Of a stretch of DNA of 64,000 nucleotides, positions 54,577 to 64,000 are shown piece by piece (position 1 is the first letter of the stretch; each line of letters opens with the position of its first letter). Source of the stretch: Actibacterium atlanticum (GTDB lineage Bacteria > Pseudomonadota > Alphaproteobacteria > Rhodobacterales > Rhodobacteraceae); NCBI RefSeq assembly GCF_000671395.1, contig NZ_AQQY01000002.1, positions 304,093 through 368,092 on the forward strand, written 5' to 3'. Made by a program: the position numbers and the translations under genes. The notes below the pieces were generated by a model. The model was not told the DNA's origin, searched no databases, and saw nothing but the letters and a program-made list of their open reading frames with translations.

Positions 54577-55137
54577 TCATGGTGTGGAGAGAAGCAGGTA
54601 CTGCCCGTCGCCCCGCCGCACCAATTCGAAATTATCGTTATTGGCTTCATAATACGCGGGATTTTCAGATTTTGCGATAGCCAAGCGCAGATTTTCGCGG
54701 ATTTGATCTGATCCGCCACTGTCCAGTGCGAAGGCGGTTTGGAAAACCAGCCGGGCTTCGCCCGTATTGTTTTGTTCCATCAAGACAACACCAAGGTTGT
54801 TCCAGGCAGGGGGAAACTTTTGGTCCTGCTTGATGGCGTCGCGCAACAGTTTTTCGGCCTGGCCCAGCCGACCCAGTCGCAGGTTCGCTGATCCAAGGGC
54901 TGACAGGACATCCGCGTTCAGTCCTTTTTCCCCCGCTGCACGGTAGTAAGCACGCAGGGCAAGTTCGAATTCACCCGCTGCCATCAGCCGATGTCCAACG
55001 ATCAACCCGTCGACGGCTTGGGTGACCTCGGGCGTGCCCGCAGGGGCCTCGAACCCTTCATGAACCGGCGAAAGGCCGCCCGTCGTTTGACAGGCGGCCA
55101 ATAAAAAACTTGCTGCAATCAGTATCTTAGGCGTCAC
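54577..55137 (-). CDS. tadD: TPR lipoprotein TadD
   Basis: 186-residue lipoprotein with lipobox 'LLAAC' (Cys16) and TPR motifs ('GEFELALRAYYRAAGEKGLN', 'RLGRLGQAEKLLRDAIKQDQ', 'FPPAWNNLGVVLMEQNNTGE'). TadD is needed for Flp pilus biogenesis, probably as pilotin for the secretin. It lies four bases after tadC. The following gene is a second TPR lipoprotein, so this locus has two. Confidence 0.88.
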   Translation of the reverse strand: MTPKILIAASFLLAACQTTGGLSPVHEGFEAPAGTPEVTQAVDGLIVGHRLMAAGEFELALRAYYRAAGEKGLNADVLSALGSANLRLGRLGQAEKLLRDAIKQDQKFPPAWNNLGVVLMEQNNTGEARLVFQTAFALDSGGSDQIRENLRLAIAKSENPAYYEANNDNFELVRRGDGQYLLLSTP

Positions 55138-55141
55138 GATA

Positions 55142-56149
55142 TTACCTGTTCATCAAGTCCCCCATCTGAGCAACGCGATAGACCGAAGGGCCAATCAGGA
55201 CGACCAGAAGCGGGGGCACCGTGAACAGCATCGTGCCCAAAGTTAGCTTGGTAGGCAACTTGTTTGCTTTCTCTTCGGCGCGCATCACGCGTTTGTCACG
55301 CATTTCTGCCGCATAAACCCGAAGCGCTTCGGCGATTGACGTACCAAACGTGCTCGATTGCACAAGCACCGTCACAAACGAGGCCACGTCATTGTTGCCG
55401 CATCGTTCGCCCATGTCTTTCAGAACCTGAACTTTGTCTTTACCGGCTTTCATTTCAAGCGAGACAATTTCGTATTCTTCGGCAAGGGCCGGGAAACCGG
55501 CGCGTATCTCTTTAGCCACACGTACGATGGATTGATCCAGCGATTGACCGGCTTCAACGCAGACCAGCATCATGTCCAGACTGTCCGGGAAGCCGTTGGT
55601 GATTTCTTCCTGACGCGATTGCAGGCGGCGTTCGACCCAGTACTTTGGCAGATAATATCCCATACCGCCGGGCAGCAGGATCGACAGGATCAAGGCTTGT
55701 GTCGACATCCCGTCGCCTTTGGTCGACGAGGTGATCACCGCATAGATGACACCCAGAAACAGGAAACCCAGCCCCAAGGCGAACTGCGCAAAGTGAAAGG
55801 CACGTACGGCACCTTTTGTACGATAGCCAGCGCGCAGCAGCTTCAGCCGCGCGGCAGAGTATTCCTCTTCGCTTTGGGGCTCGAGGAAGTCGGCAAAGCG
55901 ATCCAGTTTTTCCGTAGATTTGCTGCTGGGGCGCAGGGTTTTCACACCCTCGTCTTTCTTATTCTTGCTGGGGCGGGTTTGTGGTTTTACCTCGGTGCGC
56001 AGCTTGTCCAACGGATCAGGCTTGCGGTTCAGCACGAATGGCAAGGTCGCAACGATGCACAACACGCCCAGCAGACCCAGCGCATACAGCGGGCCAAGGG
56101 TGCCGAACTTGTCGACCAGCATGTCGTTCACAGAGCTGATGATACCCAT
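55142..56149 (-). CDS. tadC: Tad pilus inner-membrane platform protein TadC
   Basis: 335-residue type II secretion F-family protein. Helices at about 15-37 and 120-160, the T2SSF core 'FPDSLDMMLVCVEAGQSLDQ' and a final helix pair ('LPTKLTLGTMLFTVPPLLVV') are in the usual places. With TadB it forms the platform turned by CpaF. It starts 12 bases after tadB. Confidence 0.92.
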   Translation of the reverse strand: MGIISSVNDMLVDKFGTLGPLYALGLLGVLCIVATLPFVLNRKPDPLDKLRTEVKPQTRPSKNKKDEGVKTLRPSSKSTEKLDRFADFLEPQSEEEYSAARLKLLRAGYRTKGAVRAFHFAQFALGLGFLFLGVIYAVITSSTKGDGMSTQALILSILLPGGMGYYLPKYWVERRLQSRQEEITNGFPDSLDMMLVCVEAGQSLDQSIVRVAKEIRAGFPALAEEYEIVSLEMKAGKDKVQVLKDMGERCGNNDVASFVTVLVQSSTFGTSIAEALRVYAAEMRDKRVMRAEEKANKLPTKLTLGTMLFTVPPLLVVLIGPSVYRVAQMGDLMNR

Positions 56150-56161
56150 AGTCGCGGTCCC

Positions 56162-57130
56162 TTACACTTTGATGTTGACCATGATCTTCATGAAAATGAA
56201 GTTCACGGCGAGCAATGTTCCCACGGCCAGCGCCAGCGGAATAAACAGAGCAGTGTCTTTAACTTCGTCGTAATAGTCGGGCTTCAGCACGCTGATCACC
56301 AGGATCACGATGACGGGGAACGCCGACAGAAACATGCCCGACCACTTCGATTCAGCGGTGATGGCTTTGACGCGGCGAAACAGTTTGAAGCGGGACCGGA
56401 TCACACGTGCCAGACCTTCAAGGATTTCGGCCAGGTTACCCCCAGATTGCTGTTGGATGGTCACGGCCACGGCCAGAAAGCGCAAATCCTGCATGTCCAT
56501 GCGTTCGGCCAAATCTTTCAGGCTTTCTGAAATGTCGCGGCCATAGGCGGCTTCATCCGAAATCATGCCAAACTCGGTGCCCAGCGGATCGGGTACTTCT
56601 TTCGCCACGATCCCCACGGCCGAGGCGAACGGATGCCCTACGCGCAGGCTTCGCACCATCAGCTCCACCGCTTCGGGCAGTTGTTCTTCCAGCAGGTCCA
56701 TGCGCTTTTTGGCCTTGCGCGAAACCCAGAAAAACACGCCGCCCACACCCATCGCGACCGACAAGAATATCCGGATCGGCAATGCGGCTGAGGTGCCGAT
56801 CGTCATGCCCAAAAAGGCCATGATGGTCACAAGGATCATCACCATCACCAACTGCTTGGGCGAAAAGGCGATATTCGCCTTCTGCGCTTTGTCCGCCAGC
56901 ATTGAATAAAGCGGAATGCCGCCCGAATTCATGTGCTGGCTCATCTCTTTGCGGAGCTGTTCCAGAACCTCTTCGCGGCCGGCGCCTTTTTCCATCATGT
57001 CCAAACGGCGGTTCACGCGGTTGTTCAGGCTGATAGATTTGCCAAATACCGTCAGGTACAGACCTTCGACCAGCGCCAGAACGCCAACGAAGATCAGGAT
57101 ATAGATGACTGGTTCTGCACTAAGTTCCAT
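56162..57130 (-). CDS. tadB: Tad pilus inner-membrane platform protein TadB
   Basis: 322-residue T2SSF protein with the core 'LPEAVELMVRSLRVGHPFAS' and 'DLRFLAVAVTIQQQSGGNLA' plus flanking helices. Partner of TadC in the inner-membrane platform. It starts five bases after cpaF. Confidence 0.92.
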   Translation of the reverse strand: MELSAEPVIYILIFVGVLALVEGLYLTVFGKSISLNNRVNRRLDMMEKGAGREEVLEQLRKEMSQHMNSGGIPLYSMLADKAQKANIAFSPKQLVMVMILVTIMAFLGMTIGTSAALPIRIFLSVAMGVGGVFFWVSRKAKKRMDLLEEQLPEAVELMVRSLRVGHPFASAVGIVAKEVPDPLGTEFGMISDEAAYGRDISESLKDLAERMDMQDLRFLAVAVTIQQQSGGNLAEILEGLARVIRSRFKLFRRVKAITAESKWSGMFLSAFPVIVILVISVLKPDYYDEVKDTALFIPLALAVGTLLAVNFIFMKIMVNIKV

Positions 57131-57135
57131 CGCTC

Positions 57136-58557
<1,422 letters not shown>

Positions 58558-58582
58558 GGCGTACCTTTACCTTTACAATCCG

Positions 58583-59854
58583 TTATTCCGCGGCGGCCAG
58601 ATCACTGACATGGGCGTGTTCGAACATGGATTGCGCCAGCTTCTGAATTTCTTTGCGCAGCGGTGTCTTCGCCGAAGTCGCCGCCAGTGGCAGACCATGG
58701 TCACAGGCCTGCACGATGGCTTTTCCGCCCTCGGGCATTTGCAGCTCGATGTCGATGTCCAGGTTTTCCGCCATGCGTTTGACGCGGCTTTTCCCGGATA
58801 GATCGGTGAATTTCGGGGCGCGGTTCAAAACGAAACGCAGCTTTTCATAGGGCAGGTCTTCGCCTTTCAACGCGCGGATCAGGCGCAGCGTGTTCTGGGC
58901 GGACCGCATGTCCAGTTCCATCACGGCGAAATAGATATCGGCCATGCCAAGCACTGACTCTGTCCATTGAACCAGCGTGGTCGGCATGTCGATGATGACA
59001 AAATCGAAATGCGCCTTGGCGGTTTCGATCAGTTTCTGCACATCTTCGCCGCCCATCAGATCCAGCGGCAGGATGTCAGCGGGCGCAGTCAACACATGCA
59101 GCTTGTCATCATAGACCTGCAACGCTTGGCGGAAACTGTCTGAATCCATCGACGCGATGTCTGCCAACAGCTCGTACACCGTTTCGCGGCGCGGCATATC
59201 CAGAAAGGTCGAGACCGAGCCAAATTGCAGATCAAGATCAAGAATGCACACTTTGGGCGGGTCTTCTTTACTGATCGTGGCCAGCTCCCAGGCCAGATTT
59301 ACGGCCAACGTGGTGCTGCCAACGCCACCGGCGATCCCGTGCACCGGGATGACGGCGCCGTTGTGGGATCCGCTTCCAAATCCGCCTGCAGCCAGTTCAG
59401 GAACAGTCGTGCCTTCGGGCAAGGCGGGGGCGTTCACCACGGGTTCGGGTTGGCGCAGGTTTTCAATCGCCTCGTGCAGGGCCCCTTCGGGCAGGGGATA
59501 GGGCACAAAGTTATCAGCGCCCAGGCGCAACAGTTGGTGCAGGGCAATCGGGCTGACATCTTCGGCAATCAGAATGACTTTGATGCCTGCGTCCTTGGAT
59601 TTGCGGATCAGATCGCCAATGGCAGGCATGATGTCTTCATCCTGCTCATCCACAGCGATCGCGACGAATTCAAGCTCGCTCGCGTCGGGTTGTTTCAGAA
59701 ACGCGGCGGCATCCTGGAACGACAGATCGCCCCAGCTTTCACCCAGCTCGGTTTCCATATCTTCAATCAACAGATCGAAGTTCTGAACATCGCGCGAAAT
59801 GGTGCAGGCCGTAATCGGTGCCGGTTCGATCTGCTCTGGTGCGCTACTCGTCAT
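58583..59854 (-). CDS. cpaE: Tad pilus polar localisation protein CpaE/TadZ
   Basis: 423-residue protein with an N-terminal receiver-like domain (1-130) without clear phospho-Asp use, and a C-terminal ParA/MinD-like ATPase domain. The deviant Walker A reads 'IAGGVGSTTLAVNLA' (about 174-188), with the usual lysines replaced by Ala and Ser, as in TadZ proteins with weak or no ATPase. TadZ places the machinery at the pole. First gene after the hairpin at 60031. Confidence 0.9.
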   Translation of the reverse strand: MTSSAPEQIEPAPITACTISRDVQNFDLLIEDMETELGESWGDLSFQDAAAFLKQPDASELEFVAIAVDEQDEDIMPAIGDLIRKSKDAGIKVILIAEDVSPIALHQLLRLGADNFVPYPLPEGALHEAIENLRQPEPVVNAPALPEGTTVPELAAGGFGSGSHNGAVIPVHGIAGGVGSTTLAVNLAWELATISKEDPPKVCILDLDLQFGSVSTFLDMPRRETVYELLADIASMDSDSFRQALQVYDDKLHVLTAPADILPLDLMGGEDVQKLIETAKAHFDFVIIDMPTTLVQWTESVLGMADIYFAVMELDMRSAQNTLRLIRALKGEDLPYEKLRFVLNRAPKFTDLSGKSRVKRMAENLDIDIELQMPEGGKAIVQACDHGLPLAATSAKTPLRKEIQKLAQSMFEHAHVSDLAAAE

Positions 59855-60030
59855 GTGCCTTCATCCTTCAGTTACGAAGGGTGAAATCCCTGCAAAACGG
59901 TTGTTTCGCCTGTTATTTCAGTCCCCTCGGCGCGATTCGGAACCGCGCAATCTGCTACCTCGGGACCTAAGATGCGCGTCAATCTGGGCAACATTACGGC
60001 TGAATTTCCGTAATTGTTTGGATTTCAGCG

Positions 60031-60062
60031 AAAAGGGCGGGCCCATTTGGACCCGCCCTTTG
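60031..60062 (-). terminator. Terminator between ompA-like gene and cpaE
   Basis: 10-bp stem (AAAGGGCGGG / CCCGCCCTTT) with extra GGCC/GG-CC pairs near the loop. On the minus strand it follows the OmpA-like stop by 20 bases and is followed by TTTTCG, so it may end or weaken transcription into cpaE. The rest of the gap (59855-60030) presumably holds a cpaE promoter. Confidence 0.7.
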
Positions 60063-60081
60063 GCACATTATGTGGCTGACG

Positions 60082-60747
60082 TTACCGCTCTTCGGCGGCC
60101 CCATCCGAGTCATTTTCAACTGTCGTCCCGGGCACCGATTCATAGGCGCTGCGAACGTATTCATCATAGTTGAACAGGGCGTATTTCCCGTCCAGCGTCT
60201 GCTCGCGCGGTTTGATGAACCCGGACACCTCGGTGACGGTGCGGCGGTTGGCGCGTTCCTGACTTTCGGTGTGAACCAACGGCTGGGTTTCCCCGAACGA
60301 TACAACTGCCTCCAGACGGCTGCGGTCAATTCCCTGGCTTACCAGATAGCTCACGGCGGTTTGCGCGCGGCGCAGGCCCAGACGTTTGTTATAGTTGTTT
60401 GAGCCGACCTTGTCGGTGTGGCCATAGACGCGGAACCGAACCTGCGGATACTGCGCGATCCAGGCAGCCTGCTGACGCAGAGTCTGTTGCGCCTGCGCAT
60501 CCAGTGCCGCGCTGTTGAAGGCGAAGTTGATCGTGGTGTTCGCTTCGGTCGAGAACCGGCGCGACAGATTCACGATCGCGGCACCGTCGCCGGTCATCGC
60601 CTGAAAGTTGCCCATGGTCGAGTTGCCGAAGTCGCCACCATCCAGCGATGCACCGGCTTCGGTGTAGAAGTTGGTAACCGAAGAGGGGCTGCAGGCGCCA
60701 AGCCCGGTAAGGGCTGCGACGGAAAGAAGTGTGATCTTTGCACGCAT
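60082..60747 (-). CDS. OmpA-family lipoprotein of the Tad locus
   Basis: 221-residue lipoprotein: lipobox 'LGAC' (Cys19) and a C-terminal OmpA-type peptidoglycan-binding domain ('INFAFNSAALDAQAQQTLRQ', 'VYGHTDKVGSNNYNKRLGLR'). The last 50 residues are an acidic tail. It probably anchors the pilus secretin to peptidoglycan. Only four bases separate it from the secretin gene. Confidence 0.9.
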   Translation of the reverse strand: MRAKITLLSVAALTGLGACSPSSVTNFYTEAGASLDGGDFGNSTMGNFQAMTGDGAAIVNLSRRFSTEANTTINFAFNSAALDAQAQQTLRQQAAWIAQYPQVRFRVYGHTDKVGSNNYNKRLGLRRAQTAVSYLVSQGIDRSRLEAVVSFGETQPLVHTESQERANRRTVTEVSGFIKPREQTLDGKYALFNYDEYVRSAYESVPGTTVENDSDGAAEER

Positions 60748-60751
60748 TTTC

Positions 60752-62176
60752 TTACTCCATCACATAGCCATAGGAACCGGTAAAGTCCTGCCGCGCCACT
60801 TCGCCAGCGGCCCCTTTTTTGGGGGCACGATCCGAGGCAACCTTGCCAAACAAGAACAGCTCGTTCTCGGTCGGGGGTTGCACGCGATCCGTGGGTAGCG
60901 CAAAGGCCTCGCCCCGGGTCGGTGTGACCAGATGCGCCGAGATGATCACGACCAGCTCGCTTTGCGACCGCTGGTAGTTCGAGCTGCGAAACAGCGATCC
61001 AAGAACCGGAATGTCGCCCAGCCACGGTACCTGACCGGCCGACGATGAAAAGTCATCCTCCAGCAGGCCGGCAATTGCAAAGCTTTCGCCATCTTGCAGT
61101 TCAACGGTGGTGTTGGTTGTACGGGTCGAGAAACCATTGATCGACAGGTTGCCGCTCGTGAAAGTGATCGTCGAGTCGATCCCGCTGACTTCGGTCAGCA
61201 GTTCAAGGTTGATGTTTTTGCCCACGACGCGGGGGGTGAACTCCAGCTTGATACCAAACTCTTTGAATTCTACCGAAACCTGTCCGTCGTCATCCACCAG
61301 TGGGATTGGGTATTCCCCACCCGCCAGGAACGAGGCGCGCTGGCCCGAAAGGGCCGTCAGGTTGGGTTCGGCCAATGTGCGGACAAACCCTTTGGTTTCA
61401 AGGGCTTCCAGAAGGATTCCCAGCTGAACTGAGCCTGCGTTGATGGCCAGAGAGAATACACCGTTGGATTCGCTGGAACGCGAGATCGAGGTGGTGTCAT
61501 CGCCGTCAAACAGGTTGATCAGGTTCGAGCCTTCCGTATAGGTGCCCGATCCGCCCACGCCTGCAACGTCACTGCCGCCACCGCCAACGGCGATGCTTGA
61601 GGACAGGCTCTTACGAACCGACCGGCTCATTTCCGAGAAGCGCACTTTCAGCATGACTTGCTGACTGCCACCCACGACCATAAGGTTGGACACCCGTTCC
61701 GGGGCATAGCGTTGCGCCAGATCCAGCGCGCGGTCAATCGCGGCGGTCGATGAAACCGTGCCCGAAAGCACCAGACCATCATTCGCGGGACGCACCTCAA
61801 TGGGTTCACCGGGCAACACTTCGCGCAGGCGTTCTTTCAGTTCTCCAACATCGGCGGTCACCCGGACCTCTACGTTGGTGATCAGTCGCCCGTCTGGCGC
61901 CAGAAGCGTCAGTGTTGTTCGTCCCGGTTGTTTGCCCAGAACATAAATTGTTCGATCTGACAGGGTCGAGATATCAGCGATCGACGGGTTCGCGATGGAA
62001 AGTTCAGCGAACACGACATCGCTTTCGACGACCACGGCGCGGTTCATCGGCACATTCAGTTTGCTTGATACACCGCCCTCCATGACGCGAAGCGTCTCGG
62101 CGTGGGTCTGCAAAGCCGAACCGGTGAAAACAGCAGCGCAAATGGCTACTGCCTTGATTATTTTACTTATATACAT
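60752..62176 (-). CDS. cpaC: Tad pilus outer-membrane secretin RcpA/CpaC
   Basis: 474-residue secretin. A signal peptide (about 1-26) is followed by the pilus/secretin N-terminal domain ('AELSIANPSIADISTLSDRT'), a BON-like region ('LSGTVSSTAAIDRALDLAQR') and the C-terminal secretin domain ('LAEPNLTALSGQRASFLAGG', 'VPWLGDIPVLGSLFRSSNYQ'). It forms the outer-membrane channel of the Flp pilus. A 211-base gap with a hairpin separates it from cpaB. Confidence 0.93.
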   Translation of the reverse strand: MYISKIIKAVAICAAVFTGSALQTHAETLRVMEGGVSSKLNVPMNRAVVVESDVVFAELSIANPSIADISTLSDRTIYVLGKQPGRTTLTLLAPDGRLITNVEVRVTADVGELKERLREVLPGEPIEVRPANDGLVLSGTVSSTAAIDRALDLAQRYAPERVSNLMVVGGSQQVMLKVRFSEMSRSVRKSLSSSIAVGGGGSDVAGVGGSGTYTEGSNLINLFDGDDTTSISRSSESNGVFSLAINAGSVQLGILLEALETKGFVRTLAEPNLTALSGQRASFLAGGEYPIPLVDDDGQVSVEFKEFGIKLEFTPRVVGKNINLELLTEVSGIDSTITFTSGNLSINGFSTRTTNTTVELQDGESFAIAGLLEDDFSSSAGQVPWLGDIPVLGSLFRSSNYQRSQSELVVIISAHLVTPTRGEAFALPTDRVQPPTENELFLFGKVASDRAPKKGAAGEVARQDFTGSYGYVME

Positions 62177-62334
62177 GTGATCCTGCCTCTTTGATCACGA
62201 ATGGGGATGGGTCTTTTTGCCCGGATTACGTTGCAGAATGCGCTACTTTGCATTTTTTTGCAAGAATCAAGCGTTTGAGGAGCATAACTTATGTGGATAA
62301 GTCGCAACATCGTGATCTCTGTCACTCAAACGAA

Positions 62335-62363
62335 ATGCGGCCCACCCCAAGGGAAGGCCGCAT
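62335..62363 (-). terminator. Hairpin between cpaB and secretin gene
   Basis: 8-bp stem (ATGCGGCC / GGCCGCAT) around a 13-base loop, 24 bases after the cpaB stop. On the minus strand TTTCGTTT follows, a modest T-run, so partial termination is likely. A TTGCA/TGCAA inverted repeat near 62244-62263 is in the same gap, where a promoter for the secretin gene may sit. Confidence 0.5.
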
Positions 62364-62387
62364 AAAATTTAGATAATCGAACATTTG

Positions 62388-63248
62388 TCAGTTCGTGCAG
62401 GGGATTTGCATTTCGACCACGTCCGAGCCTTTGCGTGTCTTGATCGTGCAGACCTTTTCCTTGGGTGCCTCGGCCACTTCGGCTTCTTCGACAATACCCA
62501 ACAAGCTGCGCTGATCCACTTCGACGGCTTCGGCAATCGTCTGATCCTGAGCGCCAACCAGTGAAAGCGACAGCTTACCGCTGGATTGTGCCTGGGCCAG
62601 TGCGGCCACCTGTTGCGGGGTAAGTTCGACGGTCACGGTACGGGCGATCATGGGGTTCATGCGGTCGCTATCTGCCGTCTGGTCGACAGCAATCAGGCGC
62701 ACGTTTGATTCAATCAGCTTGGTCACCTGACGGCGGCGTACGTTTTCGCCCGACCCCCGCATGTCACCGGTCCAATAGACATCGACACGGTCACCAGGGC
62801 GCAAGAAGCCCGAAACGCCCGAGCTTACGTCCACATTAATCGCGAATGCACGCATGCCCTTTGATAGGCGCGAGGTAATCCCGGCATCAGCGCCCGGCTC
62901 GGTGACCTTCACAGCTAGGATCGGCTCGTTGGCCTCAATCGCGCGCAGGACAGTGCGAAATTCCGGGCCGCCTTCGGGAAAGATATCCTCGGCAGTCTGG
63001 AACGCCCCTTCGGGCAGATTGGCCGCGGGCCATTTGATTTGAATGACTTGTTCCGCGGTGATCGTCTCACCGTATTTAACAGGCTGGGCGGCAACATAGA
63101 TGTCAGTCAGTTCAATCTGCTGCTGCTTGGCTGCACGTTCGCGGGCCAATGCGCTCTGGGTTTCAGAAATATAGCCCTGCGCCATGTAGACGGCAAAACC
63201 GGCCAGGCCCACACCCACCAGCAGCACGACTCCAAATAGCATACGCAT
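62388..63248 (-). CDS. cpaB: Flp pilus assembly protein CpaB/RcpC
   Basis: 286-residue periplasmic protein with one N-terminal helix (about 5-22, 'FGVVLLVGVGLAGFAVYMA'), then an SAF-like domain ('VAAQPVKYGETITAEQVIQI') and a RcpC-type domain ('MRAFAINVDVSSGVSGFLRP'). It is thought to stabilise the secretin. It follows the second pilin after 159 bases and a terminator-like hairpin. Confidence 0.92.
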   Translation of the reverse strand: MRMLFGVVLLVGVGLAGFAVYMAQGYISETQSALARERAAKQQQIELTDIYVAAQPVKYGETITAEQVIQIKWPAANLPEGAFQTAEDIFPEGGPEFRTVLRAIEANEPILAVKVTEPGADAGITSRLSKGMRAFAINVDVSSGVSGFLRPGDRVDVYWTGDMRGSGENVRRRQVTKLIESNVRLIAVDQTADSDRMNPMIARTVTVELTPQQVAALAQAQSSGKLSLSLVGAQDQTIAEAVEVDQRSLLGIVEEAEVAEAPKEKVCTIKTRKGSDVVEMQIPCTN

Positions 63249-63360
63249 GACGATTCCTTTCTTGATCCTGGTTACATTCCGCCCTTGGACGGATCACATA
63301 TCTGGTCCAATCCAGTTTGGTCGCGAATTGCGGCCAAAACGGGGACAGCCCGTGTCCAAA

Positions 63361-63381
63361 CAAAGGATTTCAGTCAAATCC
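63361..63381 (-). terminator. Terminator-like hairpin after second Flp pilin
   Basis: 6-bp stem (GGATTT / AAATCC) with a five-base loop followed, on the minus strand, by TTTGTTT. Two further hairpins (GGACA/TGTCC and TTTGG/CCAAA) lie just downstream in the same 159-base gap. Together they probably reduce readthrough into cpaB. Confidence 0.5.
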
Positions 63382-63407
63382 GAGACAATCGGGCGATGGG
63401 GACAGTT

Positions 63408-63596
63408 TTAGTTGCCCGCATCCACGGTCAGCCCGCCGACATGGGTGGACAGGTTGTCTGCCAGCGTTTGATTGCCGTTCGCAAAGATAAGAATAACGCT
63501 GAAGCCAAGCCCTACAACGGCCGCCGTAAGCACGACCCAATCGACCGTGACAGCACCGCTTTCGCTGGTGATGAACTTTGAAAAATATGCACGCAT
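63408..63596 (-). CDS. Flp-type IVb pilin, second copy
   Basis: 62-residue prepilin: short basic leader (1-14), expected cleavage after Gly14 in 'TSESGAVTVDWVVLTAAVVG', then one hydrophobic helix and a short tail. The classical Flp Glu5-Tyr6 of the mature protein is here Asp-Trp. The start at 63596 is the conserved one; the open frame upstream is not pilin-like. It is closely similar to the first pilin at 63806. Confidence 0.9.
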   Translation of the reverse strand: MRAYFSKFITSESGAVTVDWVVLTAAVVGLGFSVILIFANGNQTLADNLSTHVGGLTVDAGN

Positions 63597-63749
63597 CGCG
63601 ACCTCGTACCTCTTACGCCTCCACCACTCAACGCGGGACAGCTGTCGCTGACCCTTGTGGGCTATTAACTCTATGCCGTTCAATCGGGGCGACAAGATGG
63701 CGGGATTGCGAGGATTTTGCCTAAATTGAAGATATTCTGAACAAAGAAA

Positions 63750-63775
63750 AACGCCGCGCCCGAAGGCGCGGCGTT
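63750..63775 (-). terminator. Strong terminator between the two Flp pilins
   Basis: Perfect 11-bp GC-rich stem (AACGCCGCGCC / GGCGCGGCGTT) with a tetraloop, followed on the minus strand by TTTTTCTTTG. It should end most transcripts of the first pilin and let only readthrough or a second promoter serve the next gene. Confidence 0.9.
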
Positions 63776-63805
63776 CTATTAGATCGGCGTCAGCCGAACG
63801 TTGGC

Positions 63806-64000
63806 TTAGTTGCCAGCGTCGGGGGTGATGCCGCCAACTTCGGTCGAGATAGCAGTTGCCAGAGTGGTCATGCCATCGTCGGCTGCATAGATAACAGCGA
63901 AGCCCAGGCCAACCACAGCAGCGGTCAGAACAACCCAGTCAACGGTTACAGCGCCGGATTCGTCGTTGTGGAATTTCTTGATCATGTCGAACAGTTTCAT
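63806..64000 (-). CDS. Flp-type IVb pilin, first copy
   Basis: 64-residue prepilin: leader 'MKLFDMIKKFHNDESG' with cleavage expected after Gly16, mature N-terminus 'AVTVDWVVLTAAVVGLGF' with Asp-Trp at +5/+6 in place of Glu-Tyr, one hydrophobic helix and the tail 'VGGITPDAGN'. The start codon is exactly the last three bases of the window, so its promoter is not visible. Probably the major, most expressed pilin because a strong terminator follows. Confidence 0.92.
   Translation of the reverse strand: MKLFDMIKKFHNDESGAVTVDWVVLTAAVVGLGFAVIYAADDGMTTLATAISTEVGGITPDAGN

Noticed and set aside
55358..56530. 390-codon plus-strand frame opposite tadC/tadB
   Set aside because: Covers two well-defined T2SSF genes on the other strand; translation is His/Gln-rich without a domain.

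Overview
The window looks like chromosomal DNA of a marine Roseobacter-type alphaproteobacterium (Rhodobacterales). The evidence is GC-rich coding sequence, a gcrA cell-cycle regulator, the ruvCAB / ybgC-tolQRAB-pal-cpoB / tilS-ftsH order, chorismate mutase next to folD, an NnrU protein, DUF1127 and DUF484 genes, and a Tad pilus locus with very small pilins. No rRNA, tRNA, insertion sequence, prophage or CRISPR array was seen. No genome match was possible, so species is not assigned.

Layout. 1-4.6 kb: an AT-richer accessory block with a probable PD-(D/E)XK nuclease-like protein, rimO, and three small unknown genes. 4.9-9.7 kb: an AsmA-like protein, an MFS exporter with a His-rich tail, gcrA, and an orphan ABC-2 permease. 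9.9-12.0 kb: argD-argF. 12.1-17.3 kb: a tightly overlapping lipid-modification operon (FAD oxidoreductase, DUF1365, cyclopropane-fatty-acid-synthase-like methyltransferase, DUF3833, SDR) plus nnrU, preceded by a TGATCC-type ECF promoter candidate. 17.5-21.5 kb: hemP, truA, the ycjX/ycjF-like pair, and a group III truncated haemoglobin with a small membrane protein. 22.0-25.1 kb: ileS, preceded by what looks like an isoleucine-rich, leaderless attenuator peptide. 25.2-29.8 kb: xerC-DUF484, a fructose-6-phosphate aldolase-like gene and priA. 29.9-32.7 kb: a PF03640 protein / ECF sigma / anti-sigma operon and a YeeE/YedE transporter. 32.9-37.0 kb: MFS, msrA, a P-loop protein, prmA and small proteins. 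37.2-46.8 kb: ruvCAB, the complete Tol-Pal system and tilS. 46.9-50.9 kb: ftsH, a methyltransferase, chorismate mutase and folD. 51.1-64 kb: a LytTR-type regulator and a minus-strand Tad/Flp pilus locus (two Flp pilins, cpaB, secretin, OmpA-like lipoprotein, cpaE, cpaF, tadB, tadC, two TPR lipoproteins, cpaA prepilin peptidase and an AAA ATPase).

How the parts work together. RuvA/B/C resolve Holliday junctions. TolQRAB-Pal-CpoB couple inner and outer membrane constriction. The Tad genes build a type IVb pilus for surface attachment, and hairpins after each pilin and between subclusters probably set expression ratios. The 12-17 kb operon probably changes unsaturated membrane lipids during oxidative (singlet-oxygen-like) stress.

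The most unusual observation is the ileS leader at 22,013-22,102: a sigma70-like promoter whose predicted start falls on the AUG of a 17-codon ORF with six Ile codons. Next are four TRTGCAT repeats at exact 11-bp spacing just upstream, the Asp-Trp replacement of the Flp pilin Glu-Tyr signature, and the hairpin series in the Tad locus. All functional calls come from reading motifs and gene order; no database search was run.
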